Positions 34,512-44,340 of a stretch of DNA of 64,000 nucleotides are shown here, piece by piece. Positions within the stretch are counted from its first letter, which is position 1, and every line of letters begins with the position of its first letter. Under the pieces are notes generated by a model that ran no database searches, was not told the origin of the DNA, and saw only the letters and a list, made by a program, of their open reading frames with translations. The stretch is from contig CAJUTJ010000020.1 of NCBI GenBank assembly GCA_910589655.1, positions 1 to 64,000 on the forward strand, given 5' to 3'. The stretch is from an uncultured Acetatifactor sp. (GTDB taxonomy: Bacteria; Bacillota; Clostridia; Lachnospirales; Lachnospiraceae). Both the position numbers and the translations under genes were made by a program.

Positions 34512-35175
34512 AGACGACAAAAGCATTAATACCTTTATCACCACTTCTCTGTGCGGCAACGGATACCGCGTCATCACTGCGCTTACCGGAAAAGAAGGAG
34601 TAAGTCTGGCTGCCTCGCTCTGTCCCGATGTCATTCTTTTGGATTTAGGACTCCCTGATATAGACGGTTGTGACGTACTGAAACAATTGCGCAGCTGGAG
34701 CAGCATCTCCGTTATCGTCATCTCTGCCCGCACAAAGGAACAGGATAAGGTAACGGCTCTTGACCTTGGGGCGGACGATTACATTACCAAGCCATTCGGC
34801 ACTGCGGAACTGATGGCACGAATCCGAACCTCTCTCCGCCACAGTCGTACTGCCGCACCGGACAAAGTTTACAAAGCTGCCGGTCTGGAAATCTACTTTG
34901 AGAGAAGAATGATTTATGTACACGGAGAAGAAGTCCATCTCACCCATGTGGAATACCAGCTGTTGTCGCTGCTGGCAGAAAATTCAGGCAAAGTGCTGAC
35001 TTATAAATTCATTATGAATTCCATCTGGGGACCGTATATGGACAGCAACAATCAGATTCTTCGTGTTAATATGGCGAATATCAGACGCAAAATAGAGAAG
35101 AATCCCGCTCAGCCGCAGTATGTTTTCACAGAAATCGGCATCGGCTACCGTATGCGGGAAAACGAAAACATTTAA
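34480..35175 (+). CDS. OmpR/KdpE-family response regulator
   Basis: The 231-residue regulator overlaps the kinase gene by 32 bp. The receiver has the acidic pair in LLIEDDKSI, the phospho-acceptor Asp in ILLDLGLPDIDG, the conserved Ser in VIVISART and Lys in DDYITKPF. The C-terminal winged helix has LTHVEYQLLSLLAENSGKVL and ends TEIGIGYRM. It probably binds the direct repeat upstream of the operon and perhaps elsewhere. Confidence 0.92.
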   Translation: MNSKINILLIEDDKSINTFITTSLCGNGYRVITALTGKEGVSLAASLCPDVILLDLGLPDIDGCDVLKQLRSWSSISVIVISARTKEQDKVTALDLGADDYITKPFGTAELMARIRTSLRHSRTAAPDKVYKAAGLEIYFERRMIYVHGEEVHLTHVEYQLLSLLAENSGKVLTYKFIMNSIWGPYMDSNNQILRVNMANIRRKIEKNPAQPQYVFTEIGIGYRMRENENI

Positions 35176-35224
35176 CCCTTTCCACCCGAATTCCATTCGT
35201 TGTTCCAAAGCAATCGGTCAAGAC

Positions 35225-35252
35225 ATCTATCTTGCATAACCGCAAGATAGAT
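35225..35252. terminator. Hairpin between convergent genes
   Basis: A perfect 11-bp stem ATCTATCTTGC/GCAAGATAGAT with a 6-nt loop lies between the response regulator and the anti-sigma gene. It has no T run, so termination is possible but not certain. Confidence 0.5.
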
Positions 35253-35332
35253 TGCGCTTGCGAAATCCGGCGCCGATTTACATGGCACAGCAGACCGCGA
35301 GGCAAGGCGTCCGGACCGAAGGATTGAATTTA

Positions 35333-36340
35333 TCACTTCAAAACAGAGTCTGCCACATCCCACATTTCGTCAGCCGTAAGATACCCGTCAAAAATAATTC
35401 TCATTCCGTCAGGGTAATGCAGCGTAAAAGAAATCTGTCCCTCTATGGGTTCCGGAACCATTTCCCTTTCAAATTCCTGCGCAAAATATTCATGCAGGCC
35501 GTCGCACTTCTCCAGCTCTGTCTTCGTCATTGGTTCTGCTAAAGTCATGTCCAGACAGAGAATATGTTCTCCGTTGCTCCACTTAAAAATCATATTGTTC
35601 CATACATCGGGATCGGAACTCTGCCTTGCCGCCAGAGCCTTATAGCCTTCCGGCAGAAAGGTTGGCATATAGCCGTTGAAGGGCTCTATCCTGCATGCCT
35701 CCTCCCAGACCAGCAGCTGTCTGGAATCCGTAATGGCATACTCCTTCTCAAGCAAATCCGCCCATTCGGAATCCATATTCTGGTATGCTCCCGAATCCGA
35801 TTCCTGACCGGAGCCGAGTTTCACGCTTTCGGATACGGGTGCGGATGCCTGTTCCCGACCGGGCACGGCTGTCTGATCCTGCATATCCTGAATTTCGGGC
35901 CGGACCGCGGCCTCATCGGACGCCGCCAGAGCCTTGTCGTCCACGGCAGTGGATTCCGTTCTCATTCCCTCCGTCATCAATGACGCTTGGGATTCGGGCA
36001 CAGCCGCAGCCGTCACGGGTTCCGTCCCTTCTTCGTCATATTCATAATTGTATCCCCTGCCTGCCGTGTCGGCTGACTGTTCCCCGCCGGCCAATGCCGC
36101 AGGTGAGTTGTTCTGCATTGAGGCGGAATCATTTGCACCACAAGGCGCCGTCACCAGACGGTAGCCCGTCCATGCCGCCGCTCCCACTGCCACGAGGCAG
36201 AAACATGCCGCTATTGTCTTGCCATATTTCCAAAAAACCCGATAAACAGAGCTTTTGCTTTCTTTCCGATTACACCGCTCCAAAAGCTCCTCATCCACAT
36301 CGGACAAAGCTTCAAAGAGTTTCATTGCCTGATCGCTCAT
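35333..36340 (-). CDS. Membrane-spanning anti-sigma factor (putative)
   Basis: The 335-residue protein has a cytoplasmic N-terminus (about 45 residues, MSDQAMKLFEALSDVDEELL), one membrane segment (about 46-62), a Ser/Glu/Ala-rich low-complexity stretch (about 70-190), and an extracytoplasmic C-terminal domain with a DUF4367-like feel (AITDSRQLLVWEE, PTFLPEGYKALAAR). It overlaps the ECF sigma gene by 4 bp, the normal sign of a sigma/anti-sigma pair. Membrane topology supports signal transduction from the envelope. The signal is unknown. Confidence 0.75.
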   Translation of the reverse strand: MSDQAMKLFEALSDVDEELLERCNRKESKSSVYRVFWKYGKTIAACFCLVAVGAAAWTGYRLVTAPCGANDSASMQNNSPAALAGGEQSADTAGRGYNYEYDEEGTEPVTAAAVPESQASLMTEGMRTESTAVDDKALAASDEAAVRPEIQDMQDQTAVPGREQASAPVSESVKLGSGQESDSGAYQNMDSEWADLLEKEYAITDSRQLLVWEEACRIEPFNGYMPTFLPEGYKALAARQSSDPDVWNNMIFKWSNGEHILCLDMTLAEPMTKTELEKCDGLHEYFAQEFEREMVPEPIEGQISFTLHYPDGMRIIFDGYLTADEMWDVADSVLK

Positions 36341-36897
36341 AACACCACACCTTCCTTTTCCAAATAGTCCTTTAACCGCGCTCTGGTGCGGAAAAGCATT
36401 GTTTTTACCGTGTTCAGTTTTATACCGTAGCGTTTCCCGATCTCACTGTATTCTTCCACATACCAGTATCTGCGTAAAAATACATTGCATTCCTTTTCGG
36501 GCAAGGTATGTAGAAACTCATTAATCAATCTGCCCAATTCCGCAGCCTCCACCTCGTCCTCCGTATTATGTCTGTCAGGCACACATTCCGTCAGTTCGTC
36601 CAATGCCACCGGCATCTCTCCGCTTCCACGTTTCATGGCATGTTTCCCCTTCCATTTGTCAAAGGACAGATTACGGGTAATCGTTCCCAAAAAAAGTTCC
36701 AGCCTTTCCGGCCTCTTGGGGGGAATCACATTCCATGCCCGAAACCATGTATCATTGACACATTCGTCGGAGTCTTCCCTGTCCTTTAAAATATTAAATG
36801 CAATACTATAACAATATCTTCCGTACCTATGCTGGGTTTCATGGATAGCGCGCTCATCTCTCGCCCAGTAAAGGTTTATGATATCCGTATCCTTCAA
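36337..36897 (-). CDS. ECF RNA polymerase sigma factor
   Basis: The 186-residue protein has region 2 (YCYSIAFNILKDREDSDECV, then NDTWFRAWNVIPP) and region 4 (LPEKECNVFLRRYWYVEEYS, EIGKRYGIKLNTVKTMLFRT). ECF factors redirect polymerase to stress or envelope genes. TAGGAGG lies just after a family C hexamer array. The start codon may be TTG or ATG near 36897 (MKDTDIINLYWARDE). Its target promoters are not identifiable here. Confidence 0.9.
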   Translation of the reverse strand: MKDTDIINLYWARDERAIHETQHRYGRYCYSIAFNILKDREDSDECVNDTWFRAWNVIPPKRPERLELFLGTITRNLSFDKWKGKHAMKRGSGEMPVALDELTECVPDRHNTEDEVEAAELGRLINEFLHTLPEKECNVFLRRYWYVEEYSEIGKRYGIKLNTVKTMLFRTRARLKDYLEKEGVVL

Positions 36898-36905
36898 GGC
36901 CTTTC

Positions 36906-37447
36906 CTCCTATTCCAGTTCCGCTTCTTTATTCCAGTTCCGCTTCTGCATTCCAGCCCCCCAGCTCAGGGAAGTAATTTCATCTGCATAGGGCGCAGCTG
37001 AAATTTCTTCCGGGGGGCTTGCATTTCGAAGCTGTTTTTTTTGATTCCGGTTCCGCTTCTTTATTCCAGTTCCGCTTCTGCATTCCAGCCCCCCGGCTCT
37101 GGGAAGTAATTTCATCTGCATAGAACGCAGCTGAAATTTCTTCCGGGGGCTTGCATTTCGAAGCTGTTTTTTTGATTCCGGTTCCGCTTCTTTGATTCCA
37201 GTTCCGCTTCTGCATTCCAGCCCCCCAGCTCTGGGAAGTAATTTCATCTGCATAGGGCGCAGCTGAAATTTCTTCCGGGGGCCTTGCATTTCGAAGCTGT
37301 TTTTTTGATTCCAGTTCCGCTTATTTATTCCAGTTCCGCTTCTGCATTCCAGCCCCCGGCTCTGGGAAGTAATTTCATCTGCATAGAACGCAGCTGAAAT
37401 TTCTTCCGGGGGGCTTGCATTTCGAAGCTGTTTTTTTGATTTCGAAG
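36906..37447 (-). repeat. Family C repeat array: four units upstream of the sigma factor gene
   Basis: Four near-identical units (marker CATTCCAGCCCCC at 36948, 37081, 37213, 37345; pitch 132-133 bp). Each has a large hairpin (AGCCCCC..GGAAG.AATTTCA.CTGC paired with GCAGCTGAAATTTCTTCC..GGGGGCT), GCATTTCGAAGCTG, a T run, and hexamer-like spacers of type TTCCGGTTCCGC. On the gene strand the array ends GGAACTGGAATAGGAGG, that is, inside the Shine-Dalgarno of the sigma gene. The open frame through it is not a believable protein. 37448-37556 shows nothing clear. Confidence 0.85.
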
Positions 37448-37556
37448 CTGTTGTATGTTTGTATTCTATTGATACAGACGACTTTTGGGGGCGAGAGTTT
37501 CTTCCTGTCGAAATATTCTCTGCTATTGTCGAAATTATGTGGAAAAAGAATGGCAC

Positions 37557-39116
37557 CTACATCAAAGGTGCCACTACTCTCATTAACCGGCCCAGAAACC
37601 TCTCCCTGAGCTTCAGTTTCTTATAGTCTTCTGCTTTCATCTCAATACACTTTTTCAAAGTGCCCTGTACGTCCCTCTCCATCACCTTTATCTGCGAATT
37701 TCGGTACAGCACCGCGCCGCATTCAAAATGATGGTACAGGCTGCGGTAATCCAGATTCACCGTCCCCACCACGGCTTTCAGTTCATCCGCCACAAACAGT
37801 TTTGCATGGACAAATCCCGGTTCATACTCGTAAATTTTTACCCCCGCATCCAACAGTTCGTTATAATATGTCTTGGCCAAATAAAAGGCATATTTCTTAT
37901 CCGGCACATGGGGCATAATTATCACAACCTCCACTCCCCTTTTGGCCGCAAAGCACAACGCCATCATCATCTGATAATCCAAGATCAGATACGGTGTCAT
38001 GATATGCACATAAGTGTGCGCCGTATTGATAATATCCAGATATACCTTCTCCCCTACCCGTTCCGGCCCCAGAGGACAGACACTGTACGGTATCACATAG
38101 CCGTCACTGGGACAGGACACGTCTTTCGGGCAGATATATCTATCATAGGTGTCTTTCTGCCGTTCCGATTCGTTCCAAAGCTCCAGAAACATATAGGTAA
38201 AACGCTCTACGGCATCTCCCATAAGCTTTAAGCCCACATCCTTCCAGTGCCCGAAACGCTGCTTCTCATTGATATATTCATCCGCTATGTTAATGCCGCC
38301 GGTGAAAGCCACACGTCCGTCCACCACCAGAATCTTCCGGTGATCCCGGTTGTTGTAGTGGGGAGAAAAAATAGGTCTGATGGGAGAGAACATTTTGCAC
38401 TTTATTCCTTCCTCTTCCATCATTTTGGGGAAAAAGCTGGGAAGGTTCCACAATACATTGGTGCCGTCATATAAGAAACGCACCTCCACGCCCTGCTGTG
38501 CTTTTTCCTTTAATACATCCAGAATCGTCTCCATCATCCTGCCGCCGCTGACAATGAAGAATTCCATAAAGATAAATTTCTCCGCCTTCATCAGTTCCTC
38601 GATCATGGCCGGAAACTGCTCGTCCCCTAATGTATAATATGTGACCTGCGTATTTTCATATACGGGACTGTTATCCCACTTTTCCAAATAATGAGCCAGC
38701 TGCCCGATAGCAGGACTTTCCTGTCTTAATTTTTCTTTGGATGCTTCTCTGGGCTTTACATACGTCCTCGTATAGCGAGCCAGCTTCTGCAGCCTGCCGT
38801 ACATAACTTTCATCCCCGGCTGCATAATAATCGTTGTATAAAAGATAGCTCCAAATATAGGAAATATAGCAATGGGAAACATCCACGCCAGCTTCATATC
38901 CGGATTTCCTCCGGCATTAAAAATATGGATCACGGCCACACCGCTTATAATGAGAAAGAAAATATAAAACAGATAGCTGTAGCCCCGCAGCCAGTAAAAA
39001 GCAACCACCAGCAATATCAGCTGCGCCAGAAAGCCCAACATTATTACGGCCGTCCTTCCGTAAATCATTGTCTTTATATTTCCGAAGCGGTTATTTCCTT
39101 TTGTACCTGTACTCAT
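37557..39116 (-). CDS. cls: Cardiolipin synthase (phospholipase D family)
   Basis: It condenses phosphatidylglycerol to cardiolipin at the membrane. Two N-terminal membrane segments precede two PLD domains. The HKD motifs are HRKILVVDGRVAFTGG and HAKLFVADELKAVVGT. Starting at ATG 39116 gives 519 residues, the usual size; the frame opens at 39173. It lies 85 bp after the hybrid kinase and 3 genes after the MarR gene, so lipid genes are grouped here. Confidence 0.92.
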   Translation of the reverse strand: MSTGTKGNNRFGNIKTMIYGRTAVIMLGFLAQLILLVVAFYWLRGYSYLFYIFFLIISGVAVIHIFNAGGNPDMKLAWMFPIAIFPIFGAIFYTTIIMQPGMKVMYGRLQKLARYTRTYVKPREASKEKLRQESPAIGQLAHYLEKWDNSPVYENTQVTYYTLGDEQFPAMIEELMKAEKFIFMEFFIVSGGRMMETILDVLKEKAQQGVEVRFLYDGTNVLWNLPSFFPKMMEEEGIKCKMFSPIRPIFSPHYNNRDHRKILVVDGRVAFTGGINIADEYINEKQRFGHWKDVGLKLMGDAVERFTYMFLELWNESERQKDTYDRYICPKDVSCPSDGYVIPYSVCPLGPERVGEKVYLDIINTAHTYVHIMTPYLILDYQMMMALCFAAKRGVEVVIIMPHVPDKKYAFYLAKTYYNELLDAGVKIYEYEPGFVHAKLFVADELKAVVGTVNLDYRSLYHHFECGAVLYRNSQIKVMERDVQGTLKKCIEMKAEDYKKLKLRERFLGRLMRVVAPLM

Positions 39117-39201
39117 GTAATTCCCCATTCCGAAGCATTCTTTCAGCTTCCAGACATAACGGCGCCCATTCATACCGCCAACACAGACACACCGACAGCG
39201 G

Positions 39202-40884
39202 TTATGCCAAAAGCTTTTCCAGTACCTGTTTAAATTCCCCCACCTGAAAAGGCTTCGTCAAAAATTCATTCATTCCGCTGTTAAGTGCCTTCCGGCGCTC
39301 CTCGTCATTATCATGTATCGTCAACGCTATGATCTGAATCTTTTTACCGTCCACATGCTCGGACCGCCGGATCTCTGATGCCAGCTGGTGCCCGTCCATC
39401 TCCGGCATCTCAAGATCCGTCAGAACCACGCCAAAAGTGCCCGGTGCACTTTCACGAAATACTTTCAACGCTTGTTCGCCGCTTCCGCAGCTGACAGAGG
39501 GAAAATTATTCACGGCCAGCATCTCCGATGCCATTTCCAGATGCAGCTCATTGTCGTCCACCACGAGAATTTTCAAGTCTTCCTTTTTCTCCTGCTCCGG
39601 ACATTCTCCCTGCTGCAAAGCGTTTTTTACATGCTCCAGTTGAAAATAGAGCGTAAAGCAGCTTCCCTCGCCTACCTTGCTCTCCGCTTCTATCCTGCCG
39701 CCCATGGCATCCAGCGTCCGTTTGACAAATAAAAGCCCCAGACCGATATCGTCTCTCACTCTGTCCCGTATGCTGCCGTTTTGAGCAAACAGACTGCGAA
39801 TAGCGGTCAAAAGCTCGTCTTCGATGCCACAGCCCGTATCCCGGACCGATACCGCCACTTCATCCCGGTTCTCTCCGGCCTCTATCCGCCATGCTTTCAG
39901 CAATACGCTGCCCCCCTTACGGTTATATTTATATGCATTGGACAGCAATGCATTGAGAAGCTGGGCAAGCCTGCTTCCGTCCCCATTATACCTCTCCTCC
40001 AGTTCTTCGTCCAACTCCATATGAAATGTAATTTGGGCGGGAGCCGCATCCACATTTCTACAGTAATTCTGACAATTCCGCATAATTTCCCGGAGCGAAA
40101 AAGGAGCCTTGGAAAATTTAACGCGCCATTCACGGTAAATGCCGATTTGGATCATATCATCCAGCATAGTCAGCATATAATTTCCCAAGCTATCCGCACG
40201 TGTGAGACAATGTCCGGCCTGCTGCAGTTCTTCCTTTTCTATCATTTCCCTTGCAAGCGTATTCAATTCAATAATTTCATTCATCGGAATGCGCAGATCA
40301 TGGCATATATATCTCAGGAATTCCGTTTTGGAAAGCTCCGCATCTCTGGTTCTCTGCAGCACCTCCCAGAGCTGCTCCTTATAGAGCTCTTCGGCACGAA
40401 CCGATTCATCCACATTCCTTGCATAAACCATAACACAGTCAGGTTCCTTGGCCGGAATGATAACCGTCTGCATCCACTGGTATTCCGGCGTCCACTGCCT
40501 TCTCTTATAAATGCAGGTATCACTGACCTGCACACTCTCCCTGACTCTGCGCATATGAGCCAGAGAGGTAAAAGTTCTGACCTTTTCCTGATCTTCCGGA
40601 TAAACGGCCTCCAGAAAAGAATCCCTGAATTCATACCAGTCATAGGTTTCAAACGGTACTGCCCTTTTTTCACTCTTATCCCTGATAAAGACGCATTCCG
40701 CCGTGCGGTAATTAATTTTTACGATTCGCTGGAAAACGTCGTCCAACACTTCCAGCGCCATATTCACTAACGCATTTTTCCGGTGGATTTTCATGCAAAA
40801 CCGGACGATAAAAAATAGTAATAAAGCCACTATACACATAAGCATAGTGGCACCTGCGGCATATAAAATCTGTTCTCTGTCCAT
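39202..40884 (-). CDS. Hybrid sensor histidine kinase/response regulator
   Basis: The 560-residue protein has one membrane segment (about 8-30), a PAS-like region (about 45-175), a kinase core with H-box RYICHDLRIPMNEII, N-box LLNALLSNAYKYNRK, G-box RDTGCGIEDEL and GLGLLFVKRTLD, and a C-terminal receiver with acidic pair VVDDNELHLE, Asp in VLTDLEMPEMDG and Lys in FLTKPFQ. No HPt domain or output partner is adjacent. It starts 3 bp after the MarR gene, suggesting one transcript. Confidence 0.9.
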   Translation of the reverse strand: MDREQILYAAGATMLMCIVALLLFFIVRFCMKIHRKNALVNMALEVLDDVFQRIVKINYRTAECVFIRDKSEKRAVPFETYDWYEFRDSFLEAVYPEDQEKVRTFTSLAHMRRVRESVQVSDTCIYKRRQWTPEYQWMQTVIIPAKEPDCVMVYARNVDESVRAEELYKEQLWEVLQRTRDAELSKTEFLRYICHDLRIPMNEIIELNTLAREMIEKEELQQAGHCLTRADSLGNYMLTMLDDMIQIGIYREWRVKFSKAPFSLREIMRNCQNYCRNVDAAPAQITFHMELDEELEERYNGDGSRLAQLLNALLSNAYKYNRKGGSVLLKAWRIEAGENRDEVAVSVRDTGCGIEDELLTAIRSLFAQNGSIRDRVRDDIGLGLLFVKRTLDAMGGRIEAESKVGEGSCFTLYFQLEHVKNALQQGECPEQEKKEDLKILVVDDNELHLEMASEMLAVNNFPSVSCGSGEQALKVFRESAPGTFGVVLTDLEMPEMDGHQLASEIRRSEHVDGKKIQIIALTIHDNDEERRKALNSGMNEFLTKPFQVGEFKQVLEKLLA

Positions 40885-40887
40885 GGC

Positions 40888-41337
40888 CTATGTCGTTCCT
40901 TCCGGCTCCAGAAATTGATTCAGATTTTGGAGACAGCGATAAAGAATTTCCATCTCCTCCTCACTCAAATCCTTTACGATAGCCTTTATCATTTTTTTGT
41001 GAAAATCTCGGTGATGATAAAAAGCTTTCCTGCCTTTGTCGGTGAGCAGCACATAGACGACACGCTTGTCCTCCTGACTGCGCTCACGTCTGATATAACC
41101 CTTTCTCTCCAGACCGTTCATGTTAGTAGTCAGAGTGCTGACGGTGACAGCCATCCTATGTGCAATAACGGACATATTTCTGGGCTCCTCAACTCCGATT
41201 GCTTCAATTATATGCATATCGTTGTTGGTAATATCCTGAAACTGTGATGTGATAACAGCCTTTCCTTCCATGTCCATCACATGATTAAACAGATTTACCA
41301 AAAGTTCATTGATTGAGTGCCTTGTACTCTGTCCCAT
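40888..41337 (-). CDS. MarR-family regulator, FabT-like
   Basis: The 149-residue winged-helix protein has the recognition region MSVIAHRMAVTVSTLTTNMN and the wing GYIRRERSQEDKRVVYVLLT. FabT in related Firmicutes represses the fatty acid operon when bound to acyl-ACP. Linkage to the FASII genes and FabT-like palindromes before acpP support that role. It follows fabH by 214 bp. The symbol fabT is not assigned because activity is inferred only. Confidence 0.85.
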   Translation of the reverse strand: MGQSTRHSINELLVNLFNHVMDMEGKAVITSQFQDITNNDMHIIEAIGVEEPRNMSVIAHRMAVTVSTLTTNMNGLERKGYIRRERSQEDKRVVYVLLTDKGRKAFYHHRDFHKKMIKAIVKDLSEEEMEILYRCLQNLNQFLEPEGTT

Positions 41338-41419
41338 GTTATACCGATGCCTTTCATCTACCGATAAGGCTGCCCGAAGCGGAGCAAAACCTCATACTAT
41401 AAATTTACTCATTTCCCCA

Positions 41420-41439
41420 AAAAAGTCAATGGACTTTTT
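41420..41439 (-). promoter_or_regulatory. Palindrome upstream of the MarR gene
   Basis: AAAAAGTC (41420-41427) pairs with GACTTTTT (41432-41439). It overlaps a possible -35 TTGACT, with a weak -10 (TAAATT, 16 bp). It may be an autoregulatory site, but it differs from the TTTGAnnnTCAAA boxes at acpP. Confidence 0.4.
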
Positions 41440-41551
41440 CAAATTATATTTCAGTAACGGTTCGGCTCTCCGCTGACGGCAGTAAGTCCTCTGTGAATCA
41501 ATACACAACAGCTCCGGATTATCCTGCCGGAAAGATAACGGCGGCGGCATG

Positions 41552-42517
41552 TTACCACTTGATTACGCAGGCTCCATAGGTGAGACCGGCGCCGAAGCCC
41601 GACAATACCAGCGTCATACCCGGAATCAGTTTTCCTTGGCTGTTCAATTCATCCAGCAGAACGGGAATAGCCGCCGAAGACATATTTCCCACTCTGTCAA
41701 GATTTATGGGAAATTTTGATATATCAGCCTTTAATCGTTGGGCAATACTTTCTATAATACGGCGGTTTGCCTGATGGAGCACAAAGAGATCCACGTCATC
41801 CACCGTTATGCCGCTCTTTCCCAACGCTTCTTCAATGCTTGCCGGAACCTGCCGGACCGCAAAGGAAAAGACCTCCCTTCCGTCCATCCGTACATAGGGC
41901 ACAAAATCCTTTTCCAGAAACCAGGGATTCTCCAGCTTTCGGCTGCCGCAAGCCAGAACGTTTCCTTTGCTTCCGTCGGAATGCTGCACAAATCCCATCA
42001 TTCCTCCCTCCACGCACTGTTCCACCATAACGGCGCCTGCACCGTCCCCAAACAGAATGCAGGTTCCCCTGTCCGTCCAGTCAATGATTTTGGATAAGAC
42101 CTCCGTACCTGCAATCAGGGCATTACGATAAATTCCCGCCGTGAGATACGCATAAACCGTATTCAGCGCAAACAGAAATCCCGAACAGGCTGCATTCAAG
42201 TCGAATGCCACGGCATTTCCGGCTCCCAGCATCTTCTGTACCTGACAAGCCGTACAGGGAATCTCCGTCTCCGGAGAACAGGTAGCCACCAGAAGAAGCT
42301 CCACCTCCGATGCTTCTCTCCCGGCATTTTCCAACGCTTTTCTGCAGGCATCCGCCGCCAAATCCGCCACAGTCTCTCCCGTGGAAATATGTCTGGCGCC
42401 GATACCGGTTCTCTCCCGGATCCATTCGTCCGAAGTGTCCACCAGTTTCGTCAGCTCTTCATTTTCCAGCTTCTTTGTCGGCAAAGCGCTTCCCGTCCCA
42501 ATTATCTTCATCGACAT
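41552..42517 (-). CDS. fabH: 3-oxoacyl-ACP synthase III
   Basis: FabH starts fatty acid synthesis by condensing acetyl-CoA with malonyl-ACP. The catalytic triad is visible: Cys in AFDLNAACSGFLFAL, His in FVLHQANRRI, Asn in VGNMSSAAIP. At 321 residues it has the usual size. In many Clostridia fabH is first in the cluster; here it is last among the biosynthetic genes. Confidence 0.97.
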   Translation of the reverse strand: MSMKIIGTGSALPTKKLENEELTKLVDTSDEWIRERTGIGARHISTGETVADLAADACRKALENAGREASEVELLLVATCSPETEIPCTACQVQKMLGAGNAVAFDLNAACSGFLFALNTVYAYLTAGIYRNALIAGTEVLSKIIDWTDRGTCILFGDGAGAVMVEQCVEGGMMGFVQHSDGSKGNVLACGSRKLENPWFLEKDFVPYVRMDGREVFSFAVRQVPASIEEALGKSGITVDDVDLFVLHQANRRIIESIAQRLKADISKFPINLDRVGNMSSAAIPVLLDELNSQGKLIPGMTLVLSGFGAGLTYGACVIKW

Positions 42518-42559
42518 ACACCTTGTGCTCCTTTATTTTCATTTTACTCCCCAATATCT

Positions 42560-44335
42560 TTAAAACTTTCGGAAGCGTTCATAGCGCTGGGCGGCAATCC
42601 GGTCGCCGCTCATTCCGCGGTATTTTTCCAAAAATTCTTTTATCTGTTCTTTTAAGTAACCGGCAATGGCCTCCGCCGTACTGCTGTCTGCGCCGCCGAA
42701 CTCCGGTATGATCTTTTCAATGACGTGAAGCTGCTTTAAGTCCTGCGCCGTAATCCGCATGACTTCACTGGCTTCCTTAGCCCTGCCGGAATCCTTCCAT
42801 AAAATGGAGGCAAAGCCCTCCGGAGACAGAATGGAGTAGGTGGCATTTTCCAGCATCCAAACCTCATTCCCCAGCCCTGTGGCAAGAGCTCCCCCGCTGC
42901 CGCCTTCGCCGATAAAGATGCAGAGTACGGGAACCTTCAGGGCCGCCATCTCTTTGAGGTTGTGCGCAATGGCTTCCCCCTGACCGCGCTCCTCCGCCTC
43001 GATTCCGGGAAATGCACCGGAGGTATTGACGAAGCTGATGATAGGTCTGTGGAATTTTTCTGCCTGTTTCATCAGGCGCAGCGCCTTGCGGTAGCCTTCC
43101 GGCATGGGCATACCATAGTTACGCATCTGGCATTCCTTGATATCCTTGCCCTTGTGGTCTGCTATCACCGTCACCGGCTGGCCGTCCAAAAACCCGATGC
43201 CGCCTATGATCGCAGGATCATCCCGGAAGCTTCTGTCTCCGTGAGCCTCCACAAAATAATCGAAAATATGCTCCATATAGTCACAGGCGGAAGCTCTTTC
43301 CATACGTCTGGCCGCTTTTACCTTTTCCCACGCGTCCTTGGGATGCACTTTCCAAACCTGTTCCTTCAGGATTTCACTCAATTCAAAATGGGACTCCGTT
43401 CCGGGAGTAAAATCCGCATATTCTTTCTCTTTGCATTGATGCGATTTTATCAGAAAATATATGGTCTTTTTTAAATTTTCACGTTTTACGATGCCGTCTA
43501 TAATGCCGTGTTCCTGTAGAAACTCCGCCGTCTGGAATCCCTCCGGCAGTTCCTGACCGATGGTCTGTTTAATCACCCGGGGACCTGCAAAACCAATCAA
43601 CGCCCCCGGCTCCGCCATAATCACATCCCCCAGCATCGCAAAGCTTGCGGTCACGCCGCCGGTGGTAGGATCCGTGAGAATCGTACAATACAGCAGCCCT
43701 GCTTCCCCCAGTCTCTGAACGGCTGCGGAAGTCTTCGCCATCTGCATCAGGGACACGATCCCCTCCTGCATACGTGCTCCGCCGGAGCAGCAGAACAGGA
43801 ATACGGGCAGCTTTAATTCTACGGCACGTTCCATAGCCGCCGTAATTTTCTCTCCCACCGTATGCCCCATGCTGGCCATCATAAATCTGGCATCGCAGAT
43901 ACCCAGTACAATGTCCTCGCCGAACACCTTGCAGCGCCCCACTGTGACCGCTTCATCCAGCCCCGTCTTTTCCCTTGCCTGAGCAAGCTTTTCTTCGTAT
44001 CCTTCGTAAGCCAGAGGATTCCGGATGGGCAGATCGGTAAACCACGGTTCAAAGGAATGAGGGTCGGCTACCATTTTAATACGGTTGGGCACTCTCATCC
44101 GGAAATAACCGCCGCACTCGTAGCAAATATATTTTTTCTTTACCACTCTGGCTCTATCTAGCATTTTCCCGCATTTGGGGCATTTAATCAGATACACATC
44201 CGTCTTCTGAGGCTCTGCCTCCGTCTTTTCCTCTTTTTCCGTCTCCGCCTCTGTGTTATCAAAATGAATATCATGATAAATCTTGCTGAATTTCTTGGAA
44301 AAGAATTCTCTCTGTTTTACCCTGCGCAGTTTCAC
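42560..44335 (-). CDS. Acetyl-CoA carboxylase carboxyltransferase, fused beta-alpha subunits
   Basis: One 591-residue protein joins AccD (zinc ribbon CPKCGKML and CYECGGYF, then GGARMQEGIVSLMQMA and TDPTTGGVTASFAMLGDV) to AccA (RMERASACDYMEHIFDYFVE, NTSGAFPGIEAEERGQGEAI, GEGGSGGALATGLGNEV). It transfers carboxyl from carboxybiotin to acetyl-CoA. GTG 44335 is chosen because AGGAGG lies 7-8 nt upstream; the frame upstream to 44395 is repeat sequence. The partner genes accB and accC, usual neighbours in such clusters, are missing from this operon. Confidence 0.93.
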   Translation of the reverse strand: MKLRRVKQREFFSKKFSKIYHDIHFDNTEAETEKEEKTEAEPQKTDVYLIKCPKCGKMLDRARVVKKKYICYECGGYFRMRVPNRIKMVADPHSFEPWFTDLPIRNPLAYEGYEEKLAQAREKTGLDEAVTVGRCKVFGEDIVLGICDARFMMASMGHTVGEKITAAMERAVELKLPVFLFCCSGGARMQEGIVSLMQMAKTSAAVQRLGEAGLLYCTILTDPTTGGVTASFAMLGDVIMAEPGALIGFAGPRVIKQTIGQELPEGFQTAEFLQEHGIIDGIVKRENLKKTIYFLIKSHQCKEKEYADFTPGTESHFELSEILKEQVWKVHPKDAWEKVKAARRMERASACDYMEHIFDYFVEAHGDRSFRDDPAIIGGIGFLDGQPVTVIADHKGKDIKECQMRNYGMPMPEGYRKALRLMKQAEKFHRPIISFVNTSGAFPGIEAEERGQGEAIAHNLKEMAALKVPVLCIFIGEGGSGGALATGLGNEVWMLENATYSILSPEGFASILWKDSGRAKEASEVMRITAQDLKQLHVIEKIIPEFGGADSSTAEAIAGYLKEQIKEFLEKYRGMSGDRIAAQRYERFRKF

Positions 44336-44340
44336 CGTTA

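Noticed and set aside
36906..37447. CRISPR-like array
   Set aside because: The repeated unit is about 132 bp with no short unique spacers; it is a tandem family C repeat.
36909..37556. 215-codon open frame
   Set aside because: It translates the tandem family C repeat (recurrent GLECRSGTGIK) and has no independent protein features.
39781..40770. 329-codon plus-strand frame
   Set aside because: Antisense shadow of the hybrid histidine kinase.
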